Shown here: positions 8,100 to 15,512 of the stretch, piece by piece
How positions within the stretch are numbered: position 1 is the stretch's first letter
Layout of the letters: the number at the start of each line of letters is the position of its first letter
Origin: Desulfobacterales bacterium
Lineage (GTDB): Bacteria; Desulfobacterota; Desulfobacteria; Desulfobacterales; C00003060
Assembly: GCA_030613145.1 (NCBI GenBank)
Contig: JAUWMM010000001.1
Coordinates: 1 to 22,347 of the forward strand
DNA: 22,347 nucleotides
Direction of reading: 5' to 3'
Program-made: the position numbers and the translations under genes
Notes under the pieces: generated by a model
Told to the model about the DNA's origin: nothing
The model's input: the letters and a program-made list of their open reading frames with translations, nothing else
The model's database searches: none

Positions 8100-8949
8100 C
8101 ATGAATGGGGGCAAAGTGGTCAGAAAGAGCTCCTCTGGATTGCCATTGCCCCGCGTTATTGCTGTCACGAGCGGCAAGGGTGGTGTAGGAAAGACCAATA
8201 TCGTCGGAAATCTATCCATTGCGCTTAGAAGACTCGGAAAGCGTGTGCTGATATTGGATGGCGATCTGGGGCTGGCAAATATTGATATTATTTTCGGACT
8301 TAATCCTGTTTATAACATTAAACATGTGATCAACGGTGAAAAGGACCTTTCAGAGGTGATCGTTGAAGGTCCCGAAGAAATTCGTATCATTCCTGCGGGT
8401 TCCGGACTATTCGAATTGGTCCATTTGACGAATGGGCAGAAGCTTAACCTGCTCAATGAGTTCGACAGGCTAAGTGAAGACTTTGATATCTTACTGATCG
8501 ACACCGGAGCAGGTATTTCTTCGAATATCATCTATTTTAACCTAGCTGCACAGGAACGAATTGTTGTGACTACATGCGAGCCGAGTTCTATTACAGATGC
8601 TTATGCCTTGATGAAGGTTATGTTTACCCAGCACGGCACAAGGAGTTTCAAGCTGCTTGTCAACATGGTCTCTCACGAAAAGGAGGCAAGATCGGTTTTT
8701 GAGAACTTGAGTAACGCTATTGTGCGCTTTTTGAAGGGTATTTCCTTAGAATATATTGGCTTTATACCCAATGATGACAATTTCCAAAAGGCGGTAAGGC
8801 AACAATGCGCCGTGTTGCAGCGTTACCCGGAAAGTGAATCAAGTAAAGGCTTTTGTGAGTTAGCTCAGCGTTTGTTAGCTAGTCCGGCGGATGAATCCTG
8901 TGATGGGAATATCAAGTTTTTCTGGAGAAAGCTCATGGGTTATCACTGA
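8050..8949 (+). CDS. flhG: Flagellar number regulator FlhG (FleN/YlxH), MinD-like ATPase
   Basis: FlhG is a MinD/ParA-type ATPase that limits flagellar number and stimulates the FlhF GTPase. The product begins MDQANGLREMV, which contains the DQAxxLR activation motif of FlhG N termini, so the start at 8050 (GGAG eight bases upstream) is well supported despite a 50-base overlap with flhF. The deviant Walker A motif SGKGGVGKTN is at residues 41-50, DGDLGLANID at 70-79, and LLIDTGAG follows. The C-terminal half contains the membrane-targeting region typical of the family. The length is 299 residues. Confidence 0.95.
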   Translation: MDQANGLREMVSKKAYNMNGGKVVRKSSSGLPLPRVIAVTSGKGGVGKTNIVGNLSIALRRLGKRVLILDGDLGLANIDIIFGLNPVYNIKHVINGEKDLSEVIVEGPEEIRIIPAGSGLFELVHLTNGQKLNLLNEFDRLSEDFDILLIDTGAGISSNIIYFNLAAQERIVVTTCEPSSITDAYALMKVMFTQHGTRSFKLLVNMVSHEKEARSVFENLSNAIVRFLKGISLEYIGFIPNDDNFQKAVRQQCAVLQRYPESESSKGFCELAQRLLASPADESCDGNIKFFWRKLMGYH

Positions 8950-8992
8950 GATTGAGAGATGATCTTACTGAAACCTCGACGAGGTCTGTACC

Positions 8993-9817
8993 ATGCATAG
9001 AATTCAAGTAAAGTGCTACGGCAAGACCAACCCAGATGCCACTGCAAGGTACGCCCGCAAATCGGTGCAGTCGGGCGGGCACAAGCGGTCAGGAGCGGGG
9101 GACGAGGCAGAGCGTGATGCCTTGATTGTCAAGTATGCCCCTTTGGTAAAATTCTTGGCAAGTCGCATGGCTATGCGACTTCCCCCTAGTGTATCCGTAG
9201 ATGATTTGATAAGCGCAGGTATAATGGGGTTGTTGGATGCCATTGAAAAGTTTGATCCTGGCAAGAAGGTTCAATTCAGGACATATGCAGAATTCAGGAT
9301 TAAAGGAGCAATTTTAGACGAACTCAGGAGTATGGACTGGATTCCTCGCTCAATCAGGAAAAAAATTCGTGAGATGGAACAGGCTGTGACCTCTGTTGAA
9401 CAAAAACTGGGAAGGCCGGCTGAGGATAGAGAGATAGCTGAGGTGATGGGGGTTGATCTGGACACTTACCGTGACATGCTTGATAAGGCCCGCGGTATTG
9501 ATCTTTTGAGCTTTGACGAGTACGTGAGCAGTCACAAACACAGTATCGAACCCAAGAGACCTTACAAGAGTTTGATCCAAACAGGTGAAGACACTGTTGA
9601 ACACGTCATGGCCCAGGAACTAAAGGAGGTCATTGCTGATGGGATCAAGGCCCTACCCAAGAAGGACCAGATGGTGGTCTCGCTGTATTATTATAACGAG
9701 CTGACATTAAAGGAGATCGGGAAGGTTATGGGTCTCACTGAATCGAGAATCTCCCAGATCCACACCAAAGCCATTATAAGATTGCGCACAAGGCTCAGAT
9801 CGTATTCGGAGATGTAA
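8993..9817 (+). CDS. fliA: RNA polymerase sigma factor FliA (sigma-28)
   Basis: FliA directs RNA polymerase to late flagellar genes. The 274-residue product has an unusually basic N-terminal extension of about 35 residues. Region 2 follows (DDLISAGIMGLLDAIEKFDP, then QFRTYAEFRIKGAILDELR), then region 3 (WIPRSIRKKIREME), then the region 4 helix-turn-helix (LTLKEIGKVMGLTESRISQI). GAGGT lies seven bases before the ATG. It follows flhG by 43 bases, the usual flhF-flhG-fliA order. No anti-sigma factor FlgM is seen in the window. Confidence 0.96.
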   Translation: MHRIQVKCYGKTNPDATARYARKSVQSGGHKRSGAGDEAERDALIVKYAPLVKFLASRMAMRLPPSVSVDDLISAGIMGLLDAIEKFDPGKKVQFRTYAEFRIKGAILDELRSMDWIPRSIRKKIREMEQAVTSVEQKLGRPAEDREIAEVMGVDLDTYRDMLDKARGIDLLSFDEYVSSHKHSIEPKRPYKSLIQTGEDTVEHVMAQELKEVIADGIKALPKKDQMVVSLYYYNELTLKEIGKVMGLTESRISQIHTKAIIRLRTRLRSYSEM

Positions 9818-9892
9818 GGACTATGAGCCTGTCAGAGACCCTTAAGTCGGGGTTCTCCAACTTGATCATAGGGGTTTTGCCTATTAGAAATA

Positions 9893-10351
9893 ATGGCACA
9901 AAATCTAAAAAAGTTGATAGCAGGCATTGCTCTTGCGTTGTGTCTATCCCTTGTAGTTTATGGGCTGAAGCAATGGCACATGAATCCAGGGGGAGACTGC
10001 CAAAAGGTCACTTCCACGCTAGACAACAGTGCCTCTATTACGAGGGATTCGGCTGAGATATTGGACTTTGCCGGTTTTGTTGTACTACTTGCCGAGAATG
10101 AGGATCAGGCTTATTTGTCGCTGAGCATTTCAGTCAAACTGTCGAACAGTAATGTATACAGAGAGATAGAGAAGAAAAAGACCTTTATTAGAGGAGTCAT
10201 CTACGGAGTCTTGGACAAAGCGGCTAAGACTGGCAGCGCCCAAATAATGTCAAAGGAACAGTTGAAGCAGGATATTCTTGATGCGGTTAATCGATTGCTG
10301 GTCACCGGGATTGTGGATGACGTCTATTTTACCAAATTCTTGGCGGTTTGA
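9893..10351 (+). CDS. FliL-like flagellar basal-body-associated protein
   Basis: FliL proteins are single-pass membrane proteins that surround the stator and influence torque. This 152-residue product has an N-terminal membrane anchor at about residues 8-24. The C-terminal periplasmic domain has the FliL pattern: YLSLSISVKLSNSNVYREI, a conserved helix RGVIYGVL, KEQLKQDILDAVNRLL and the end VDDVYFTKFLAV. The frame is closed by a stop at 9869, so the ATG at 9893 is the only good start, with a weak ribosome binding site. Classical fliL usually lies before fliM, so this may be a second, divergent FliL-type protein. Confidence 0.75.
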   Translation: MAQNLKKLIAGIALALCLSLVVYGLKQWHMNPGGDCQKVTSTLDNSASITRDSAEILDFAGFVVLLAENEDQAYLSLSISVKLSNSNVYREIEKKKTFIRGVIYGVLDKAAKTGSAQIMSKEQLKQDILDAVNRLLVTGIVDDVYFTKFLAV

Positions 10352-10383
10352 TGTGGTGGAGGGTATGGTGGTGACGTCAAAGG

Positions 10384-10764
10384 GTGTTGAAACAGCTTCT
10401 AAATAGATTCGATAAAAGGGGACCGCAACAGGGCATTGCGCTGTTTACGCAAAATGAGGAAATGTCAAGCAGTGTCGACATCGATGTAGCACCGGGGCAA
10501 GGCAACGTGATCAAAGGGGTACACAGAGCCAAACATCAGACCTTTGAACGAAAGAAATCTTCAGCAGCCCGAGACCGAAAGGAGCAGGGAAAGAAGAAAG
10601 AGAAGGGGGCACAGAAGTTTGTCGTAACCGACAAAAAGCGAGCTCGCGATGATGGGACAAAAGGCGGTTCTCAAAGCGAAGAACGACATTCAGATTCCGG
10701 GAGTAAGGGTAAGAAAAAAAAGGGTTCACAGGTTCGGGGTGGTCTGGTGGACGTGACAGTTTGA
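10384..10764 (+). CDS. Very basic low-complexity protein of unknown function
   Basis: I do not recognise this gene. The product is up to 126 residues, has no membrane segment and is dominated by Lys, Arg, Gly, Ser and Gln, with runs such as KEQGKKKEKG and KGKKKKGS in the second half. It ends GGLVDVTV, a hydrophobic tail that contrasts with the disordered middle. The start is uncertain: GTG 10384 and TTG 10387 follow a GGTGGTGA stretch, while ATG 10462 would give a 100-residue protein. It lies 32 bases after the FliL-like gene and before the DUF2802 gene, so a flagellar role is plausible from context only. Confidence 0.6.
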   Translation: MLKQLLNRFDKRGPQQGIALFTQNEEMSSSVDIDVAPGQGNVIKGVHRAKHQTFERKKSSAARDRKEQGKKKEKGAQKFVVTDKKRARDDGTKGGSQSEERHSDSGSKGKKKKGSQVRGGLVDVTV

Positions 10765-10791
10765 TTGCGGATTGAAAAAATCTGCAATCAA
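10761..10791. repeat. Hairpin spanning the end of the basic-protein gene
   Basis: TTGATTGCGGATT (10761-10773) pairs with AATCTGCAATCAA (10779-10791) around a five-base loop. Twelve of 13 positions match and the other would pair as G-U. The stop codon of the upstream gene lies in the left arm. No T run follows, so it is not a classic terminator. It resembles the other short palindromic repeats in this cluster. Confidence 0.6.
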
Positions 10792-10807
10792 GAATTGGAA
10801 CTGGTGC

Positions 10808-11329
10808 ATGATGTTGTCAACAGCCGTAGGATTTTGGGTGATCGTGCAGGTTGTGGTTGACCTGCTTTTGATCATCTTATTTATTGTTTTTATGAGGCAA
10901 TTCAGGGCCGGCAAAGCCAGACAAGAGTCGTCCGGCATAGCGGCGTTTCCTCAGGTGCTGGAACCCTTACTGAAAGAGGCCGAGAAAGTGGCCGGGCAAT
11001 TCGAGACCCAGCTAAAGGAGAAACAGTGCCTTGTCAGAAAATTGAACGAGCAGCTCGATAGCCGCATCATCAGTTTGAACCTGTTACTTAACCAGGCGGA
11101 GGTTTGCCTTGCTTCTCATGAGAAGGCATCGTGGGGGGAGAACAGACAATATAAGCACGTTTACGACCTACAGCAGGAGATCATAGATTTCGGAGAAAAG
11201 GGGCTTAGTCCACAGGAGATAGCGAATCGTGTTGGGATTTCAGAAGGGGAGGTAAGGCTCGTGCTCGACTTGAAAAGAAAATTTCAGGAAATGGAGGAAA
11301 GCAGCCAAACAAACCTTCAACAATCGTAA
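10808..11329 (+). CDS. DUF2802-like membrane-anchored protein of the flagellar cluster
   Basis: The product has about 173 residues from the ATG at 10808. An N-terminal membrane helix (about residues 6-28, VIVQVVVDLLLIILFIVFM) is followed by a coiled-coil-like region rich in Glu, Lys and Gln. A short C-terminal helix-turn-helix-like segment follows (SPQEIANRVGISEGEVRLVL). This layout matches the DUF2802 family seen near fliA or chemotaxis genes in Desulfobacterota; the family's function is unknown to me. A TTG at 10772 is in frame but would be inside the hairpin, so the ATG is preferred. It is the last gene of the plus-strand flagellar run. Confidence 0.7.
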   Translation: MMLSTAVGFWVIVQVVVDLLLIILFIVFMRQFRAGKARQESSGIAAFPQVLEPLLKEAEKVAGQFETQLKEKQCLVRKLNEQLDSRIISLNLLLNQAEVCLASHEKASWGENRQYKHVYDLQQEIIDFGEKGLSPQEIANRVGISEGEVRLVLDLKRKFQEMEESSQTNLQQS

Positions 11330-11360
11330 CACTTTACGTGCTTGAAAAAAGGGCCATTTT

Positions 11361-11383
11361 GCTTACATTATATAATGTCAAGC
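11361..11383. terminator. Possible bidirectional stem at a convergent gene end
   Basis: GCTTACATTAT and ATAATGTCAAGC form a nearly perfect palindrome with one bulged base, between the DUF2802 gene and the kinase gene, which converge here. The stem overlaps the kinase stop codon. It is AT-rich and has no T run, so a terminator role is only suggested by position. Confidence 0.3.
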
Positions 11384-13231
11384 TGGTAAGGTAAAAGTAA
11401 AAGTACTCCCTTTCCCTTTTCCCTCACTTTCCACCCAGAGTCGGCCACCATGTAACTCGACAAGTTTTTTGGTCAGCGCTAATCCCAGGCCGGTTCCTTC
11501 AAAATGCTTTGTAAATGATGAATCAGCCTGCTCAAAAGCGTTGAATATTCGCTCCTGGTCTTCAGGGTTGACGCCGATACCGTTATCAATCACGCTTATT
11601 TCGATCTCGGGTTGCGCTTTTTCATTTTTTGAGCCCAGGATTCTCGCGGTTACCTTCACATCTTTTCCTTCCGGGGTAAACTTGATACCATTGCTGAGGA
11701 GGTTGAAAAGGATCTGTCTGAATTTCACCTGATCGGCTGTAATAGTCGAGACTCCTTGTTCTATCTCAACAGACAGGTTAATGTCCTTTTTGTCGGCAAG
11801 AGTTTTAATTGTATCAAGCGCCTCATTTAATACAGTAGGAATATCAAACTTTAATAATTCGAGTTTGGCATGTCCTGAATCGATTTTTGTAAGATCAAGT
11901 ATCTCATTGATCAGGTTGAGGAGATGGCGGCCACTGTTGACAATGTTCTTAGTGTGTTTGGCCTGCTTTTCATTCAGTTTTCCATATGTCTCCACCTTCA
12001 GGATTTCCGAAAAACCGATAATGGAATTAAGTGGGGTGCGAAGCTCATGGCTCACGTTGGCGAGAAATTGTGTCTTGGCCAAATTGGCGGCTTCTGCTGT
12101 TTCTTTGGCCAGTTTTAACCTTTTTTCTTTCTTCGCCCGGTCGGCGATTTCTATCATCGCCTCGGCGATTTCTGTCAGCAATTCTTCATTGGCTTTTGCA
12201 AGCTCGTCAGTTCGCTCTATGACACGCTTTTCTAATACGTCATGAGCTCCTAGTAAAGCCTTCTCGGCCTGTTTTTTTTCGTTGATCTCCTTCACGAGCT
12301 CGTCATTTGCTTTTGTAAGTTCTATTGTACGCTTTTTAAGCTTCCTGGCATTTTGCTCAATTTTTGAATGGAGCAGAGCATTTTCCAGCGCAAAACCTAT
12401 TTCTCCGATCATTATGGATAAAATTTGATTATCGGCAGAATCATAAGTCTGGTTTTCTCCCCAAGAGGAAAGATTCAATACCGCTATTAAATGATCTCTG
12501 GCAAAAATCGGTGTGCTCAGATATGATGTTGGACCGTTCTGAGCGTCTTCTGGTTTGATGGTTCCTGAATTGGCCTCAATGTTTTGAACGAGGAGAGTCT
12601 TTTTACTAGATACAACCTTGCTGACCGGGGATTTATTGAAATCTATGTAAGAGCCTACTTGTAGTCCGGATTCTAATCCTTTTGATGCCACAACACGAAA
12701 AAGCCGCTTTTCGGAGTAAACCAAAAACACAGACCCTATTTCCGATTTGGTTACATCCATTGCTTTTTCCAGTAATGCATTAAGTAATTTTTTAACATTC
12801 AAGCTCTTGCGCGCAATTTCATTAAGTTCTTTAATGGCAAACAACTCAAAGATTCTGCGTCTTAATTCTTGGGTTGTCTCCTCAAAATTTGTCATGAGGT
12901 TGTTAAAAGAAGCGATTATGTCATGCAATTCAGTGGCATCTTTTTGCATCTCGATCAGAAACTTATCGCTGCCCTCAGTATCTTTTATTAGATTAGTTAC
13001 CATCGTGAATCTGTCCATAACGTGACGAAGGCTGATTAAGCCTGCAAGAATAAGAATGAGAGTTAAGGCAAGAATGAGCAGCTGGGAAATATTCAGCCGG
13101 ATGTTGGTACTAAAATAGACATAAGTAATAATGATAATAGGAAGGCCAATAACTAAAGCTTGAATTACCAAAAGCTTCTGCCTTAAACTCCTTCCTCTAT
13201 CGTTAGTTTTACCGTTACTAGACAATGCCAT
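11378..13231 (-). CDS. GAF-domain sensor histidine kinase
   Basis: The 617-residue product has two membrane helices (about 22-41 and 50-68) with almost no loop between them. A HAMP-like helix, a GAF domain (about 135-285) and a long coiled coil (286-375) follow. Next are a HisKA domain with the phosphorylation motif ANVSHELRTPLNSI (His395) and a HATPase domain with the N box around 509-519, DNGIG at 549-553 and GTGLGLAL at 579-586. All catalytic motifs are present. With no periplasmic domain, the input is probably cytoplasmic or within the membrane. AAGGA precedes the ATG. It lies 74 bases downstream of the cyclase response regulator on the same strand, which is its likely partner. No receiver domain is fused to it. 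Confidence 0.92.
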   Translation of the reverse strand: MALSSNGKTNDRGRSLRQKLLVIQALVIGLPIIIITYVYFSTNIRLNISQLLILALTLILILAGLISLRHVMDRFTMVTNLIKDTEGSDKFLIEMQKDATELHDIIASFNNLMTNFEETTQELRRRIFELFAIKELNEIARKSLNVKKLLNALLEKAMDVTKSEIGSVFLVYSEKRLFRVVASKGLESGLQVGSYIDFNKSPVSKVVSSKKTLLVQNIEANSGTIKPEDAQNGPTSYLSTPIFARDHLIAVLNLSSWGENQTYDSADNQILSIMIGEIGFALENALLHSKIEQNARKLKKRTIELTKANDELVKEINEKKQAEKALLGAHDVLEKRVIERTDELAKANEELLTEIAEAMIEIADRAKKEKRLKLAKETAEAANLAKTQFLANVSHELRTPLNSIIGFSEILKVETYGKLNEKQAKHTKNIVNSGRHLLNLINEILDLTKIDSGHAKLELLKFDIPTVLNEALDTIKTLADKKDINLSVEIEQGVSTITADQVKFRQILFNLLSNGIKFTPEGKDVKVTARILGSKNEKAQPEIEISVIDNGIGVNPEDQERIFNAFEQADSSFTKHFEGTGLGLALTKKLVELHGGRLWVESEGKGKGSTFTFTLPA

Positions 13232-13305
13232 TCCGGATCCTTCAAAGCATTAGCAGGCGGTTGCCTTGTGACTTTCCTGAACCCGCCTTATCTTCATTCT
13301 TTTGG

Positions 13306-14355
13306 TTACTGTAAGAGCTCGAATACTTCAATGGGAGTACTTATTCCCTTGAGCGAAGCACTTTTTAGAGACCGGTAATTGAATTCTGTTCTTTCAATCA
13401 ATTTCAATGTAGCTTCAGTAAAGAGGACTTGATACTTTGTAGCAAGGCCACAAAGTCTGGCAGCTATATTGACTGTATTTCCGATAATCGTATAATCTTT
13501 GAAGGTATCCGAACCAATGCTTCCAATATAAATTTGTCCTGTATTTATGCCGATACCCACGCCAGTCCAATCAAGCACGTTGCGGCTTTCAGGGGCCGAG
13601 AGCGCCTTAACAATAGCCAGTGCGCATTTCAGGGCATTTGGAACCATGTCAGGGCCCTCAAAGACGGCCATTATTTCATCCCCATTCAGTTTATCAATGA
13701 TGCCGTTATACTTTTCTATTACATCAAATTGTGTGCCAAGATTAAGGTCTAGCATTTCGAAAACTTTCGCTGGATCCATGTTTTCTGAAATGTTTGTGAA
13801 TCCTCTGATATCAGAAAATAGAACGGTTACTTCCGCGGTTCTATTGGCTTGAAATGCTTCTGTAGAAGTCATTTTTTCGACCATATTTACAGTTGCAAGA
13901 GACACATATCGTGACAGTTCAGTCTTTGTCCGGGCTAGATCGTCATAAAGCTTTTTAACCCGAAGGCACGCTCGAATCCTGGAAAATAACTCCGATGCAT
14001 CAAAAGGCTTGCGTATATAATCATCTCCGCCCATTTCAAGCCCGTGGATAATGTCGGTTTGATCTATATGATAAGCAGTTATAAATATAATGGGAAAGTA
14101 TGGAATGGATTTATCGTCGCGTATCTTGCTGCAGACCTGAAAGCCATTCATTGCAGGCATCATTACGTCTAAAAGGATTAAATCCGGCGTTGACTCTTGT
14201 ATTATGGCTAGAGCTTCCTTCCCACTGGAGGCCGTTTCAACGACATATTTTTGCGGGGTAAGCAAGTCTTTCAAAAGCTCGACGTTTGACGGTTCATCGT
14301 CAACAACAAGAATCTTTTTAAACTCGAAATCGTTTTTATTTTGTGTGGAATTCAT
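13306..14355 (-). CDS. Response regulator with class III adenylate cyclase output
   Basis: The 349-residue product has an N-terminal receiver domain (about 13-132) with acidic residues DDE at 19-21, phosphoacceptor Asp63 in LLDVMMP and Lys116. A short helical linker leads to a class III cyclase domain (about 172-349). The metal-binding aspartates are Asp182 (SDIRGF) and Asp226 (NGDE). Lys222 and Asp287 are the pair that selects ATP over GTP, and Asn296 and Arg300 complete the active site. It is therefore predicted to make cAMP under control of phosphorylation, probably by the adjacent kinase. The only SD-like sequence, GGGAGG, is 17 bases from the ATG and an in-frame stop lies just upstream, so translation may be weak. 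Confidence 0.92.
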   Translation of the reverse strand: MNSTQNKNDFEFKKILVVDDEPSNVELLKDLLTPQKYVVETASSGKEALAIIQESTPDLILLDVMMPAMNGFQVCSKIRDDKSIPYFPIIFITAYHIDQTDIIHGLEMGGDDYIRKPFDASELFSRIRACLRVKKLYDDLARTKTELSRYVSLATVNMVEKMTSTEAFQANRTAEVTVLFSDIRGFTNISENMDPAKVFEMLDLNLGTQFDVIEKYNGIIDKLNGDEIMAVFEGPDMVPNALKCALAIVKALSAPESRNVLDWTGVGIGINTGQIYIGSIGSDTFKDYTIIGNTVNIAARLCGLATKYQVLFTEATLKLIERTEFNYRSLKSASLKGISTPIEVFELLQ

Positions 14356-14599
14356 TGTTTATAAACTTTACGCCTCCCTTCTTGATAAGGTGCTATTACA
14401 CATCACGCCTGTTCAAAAACGGTTTTAAAGTAAGTAATTGGAAAAGTAATAAACAAATCCTCCTTGGGGGTATGTATAGATAATAAAAGTGAAAGAAAGC
14501 CTATGACAAGAAGGATGATACAATGATAGGTCATGCGAGCCCTTAGACAGTACTATTATATCGTTGTGTTTATCTTGTTCTGACCGATACTGATAAGAA

Positions 14600-14740
14600 G
14601 AGACCCTTGAAAATGCGCCATTTTTTTGTCAGGCAAGGAAGGCAAAAATTTTAACCGGAGTAATACATTATGTATTTCGAGGATTAAAATTTGAAGCCTG
14701 ACGCCGCATCACGAAAAAATGACAGTTTTGCAAAGGTCTC
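14600..14740. mobile_element. MITE-like element with 5-bp target duplication
   Basis: The ends are GAGACCCTTGAAAA on the left and, read on the other strand, GAGACCTTTGCAAAA on the right. They form terminal inverted repeats with a substitution and a one-base gap. The inside is an imperfect palindrome centred near 14670 (ATTTTAAC...GTTAAAAT-like arms around ATACATTATGTAT). AAGAA flanks both sides (14595-14599 and 14741-14745), as expected of a target duplication. At 141 bp it has no room for a transposase, so it would be moved in trans. Confidence 0.7.
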
Positions 14741-14763
14741 AAGAAGTCCCTCTTTGTAGAGTG

Positions 14764-14792
14764 AGTATGGGAGAATTGTCCTTGTGTGTCAA
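14764..14792 (-). promoter_or_regulatory. Sigma-70-like promoter for the cyclase-kinase pair
   Basis: On the minus strand TTGACA (14792-14787) and CATACT (14769-14764) are 17 bases apart. The -35 lies in an 18-base block identical to that of the promoter at 21159-21187. The dyad CTTGACACACAAG overlaps the -35 and could be an operator. Transcription would start near 14757, giving a leader of about 400 bases that contains the MITE-like element. Confidence 0.55.
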
Positions 14793-14853
14793 GGAAAAAG
14801 CGATCACAATATATGGCGGTTTTGGGTTGTTCGGTTGAGCGATGGCCCGTGGG

Positions 14854-15339
14854 TTACATATAGTCAGCAAGCATACTAGATGTTTTCCGCAAATTCTGAC
14901 ATAGTAGGAGCGCAATTCCTTTGAGAATCTTGGCGCCTATTTCTGGATGCTTGTCCAGTATCGAATCAAACTCTTTATGTGTCAATGTGACCAGCGTAGC
15001 TTTAGTGCGGGCTCTTACTGTGGCAGACCGGGGGAAGTGATCGATAACTGACATTTCTCCGATTGAACGTCCCCTGTTCAGTGTGGCTATTACGACGGTA
15101 TCGCCTGCTACAGATTTCTTCAGTACCTCCAATGAGCCATTCGCTACAAAACATACATAGTCGCCATAATCCCCTTCTTTAAAAACATACTCGCCGGGAT
15201 CGACATCAACAAGGTTCATATGTTTTGCTACAACGCCTAATTCTTTTGAATTGAGGCTATCAAAGATGTGGATGTTTATTAACGAATCAATAATAGCCGT
15301 CGAATGTTTTTTATCAGGTGTTACCTTGGTTTCTGGCAT
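14854..15339 (-). CDS. Stand-alone cyclic-nucleotide-binding domain protein
   Basis: The 161-residue product is essentially one CRP/PKA-type cyclic-nucleotide-binding domain. The beta barrel includes PGEYVFKEGDYGDYVCFVANGSLEV. The phosphate-binding cassette GRSIGEMSVIDHFPRSATV has the Glu and Arg that hold the ribose and phosphate. C-terminal helices follow. There is no DNA-binding or enzymatic domain, so it must act through a partner or as a protein-level regulator. It is on the same strand as the adjacent adenylate cyclase and is the obvious candidate receptor for its cAMP. ATG 15339 is used; an in-frame TTG at 15351 would add four residues. It has its own sigma-54-type promoter upstream. 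Confidence 0.88.
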   Translation of the reverse strand: MPETKVTPDKKHSTAIIDSLINIHIFDSLNSKELGVVAKHMNLVDVDPGEYVFKEGDYGDYVCFVANGSLEVLKKSVAGDTVVIATLNRGRSIGEMSVIDHFPRSATVRARTKATLVTLTHKEFDSILDKHPEIGAKILKGIALLLCQNLRKTSSMLADYM

Positions 15340-15380
15340 CTTTACACCCAACTGATAGTTTTCCCTCTTTTCTGGCCATC

Positions 15381-15396
15381 TGCAATCAGTGTGCCG
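15381..15396 (-). promoter_or_regulatory. Sigma-54-type -24/-12 promoter of the cNMP-binding gene
   Basis: The minus strand reads CGGCACACTGATTGCA. The GG of the -24 element and the GC of the -12 element are exactly 10 bases apart, as RpoN promoters require. It departs from TGGCAC-N5-TTGCA only at the first base. The predicted transcript starts near 15370, about 30 bases before the ATG at 15339. I saw no other element of this quality well placed before a gene in the window. Confidence 0.65.
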
Positions 15397-15428
15397 AAGT
15401 TGTAGCTCTTTTCAACCGAATTCAAAAC

Positions 15429-15465
15429 AAACCTGAAAAGTGTGGTTACTACACTTTTCAGGTTT
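15429..15465. promoter_or_regulatory. Perfect 15-bp dyad, candidate enhancer-binding site
   Basis: AAACCTGAAAAGTGT and ACACTTTTCAGGTTT are perfect inverted repeats around a seven-base spacer. The centre lies about 77 bases upstream of the start predicted for the sigma-54-type promoter, where NtrC-family activators commonly bind. On the plus strand the right arm is followed by two more T residues, so it also resembles a terminator, but no plus-strand gene precedes it within 4 kb. Confidence 0.55.
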
Positions 15466-15512
15466 TTGATATGATAAAATTATTTAACGAGATCATAGTG
15501 AGTCGTTAAAAT

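Larger units (their letters stand above)
14356..14853. other. Intergenic region with a MITE-like element and a promoter
   Basis: This 498-base gap separates the cyclic-nucleotide-binding gene from the cyclase gene, both on the minus strand. It holds the MITE-like palindrome at 14600-14740 and a sigma-70-like minus-strand promoter at 14764-14792. I see no credible gene in 14356-14599, which is AT-rich and forms the proximal leader of the cyclase gene. Confidence 0.7.

Noticed and set aside
9823..10056. A 77-codon plus-strand reading frame after fliA
   Set aside because: It overlaps the FliL-like gene in another frame and shows no domain or membrane pattern of its own.
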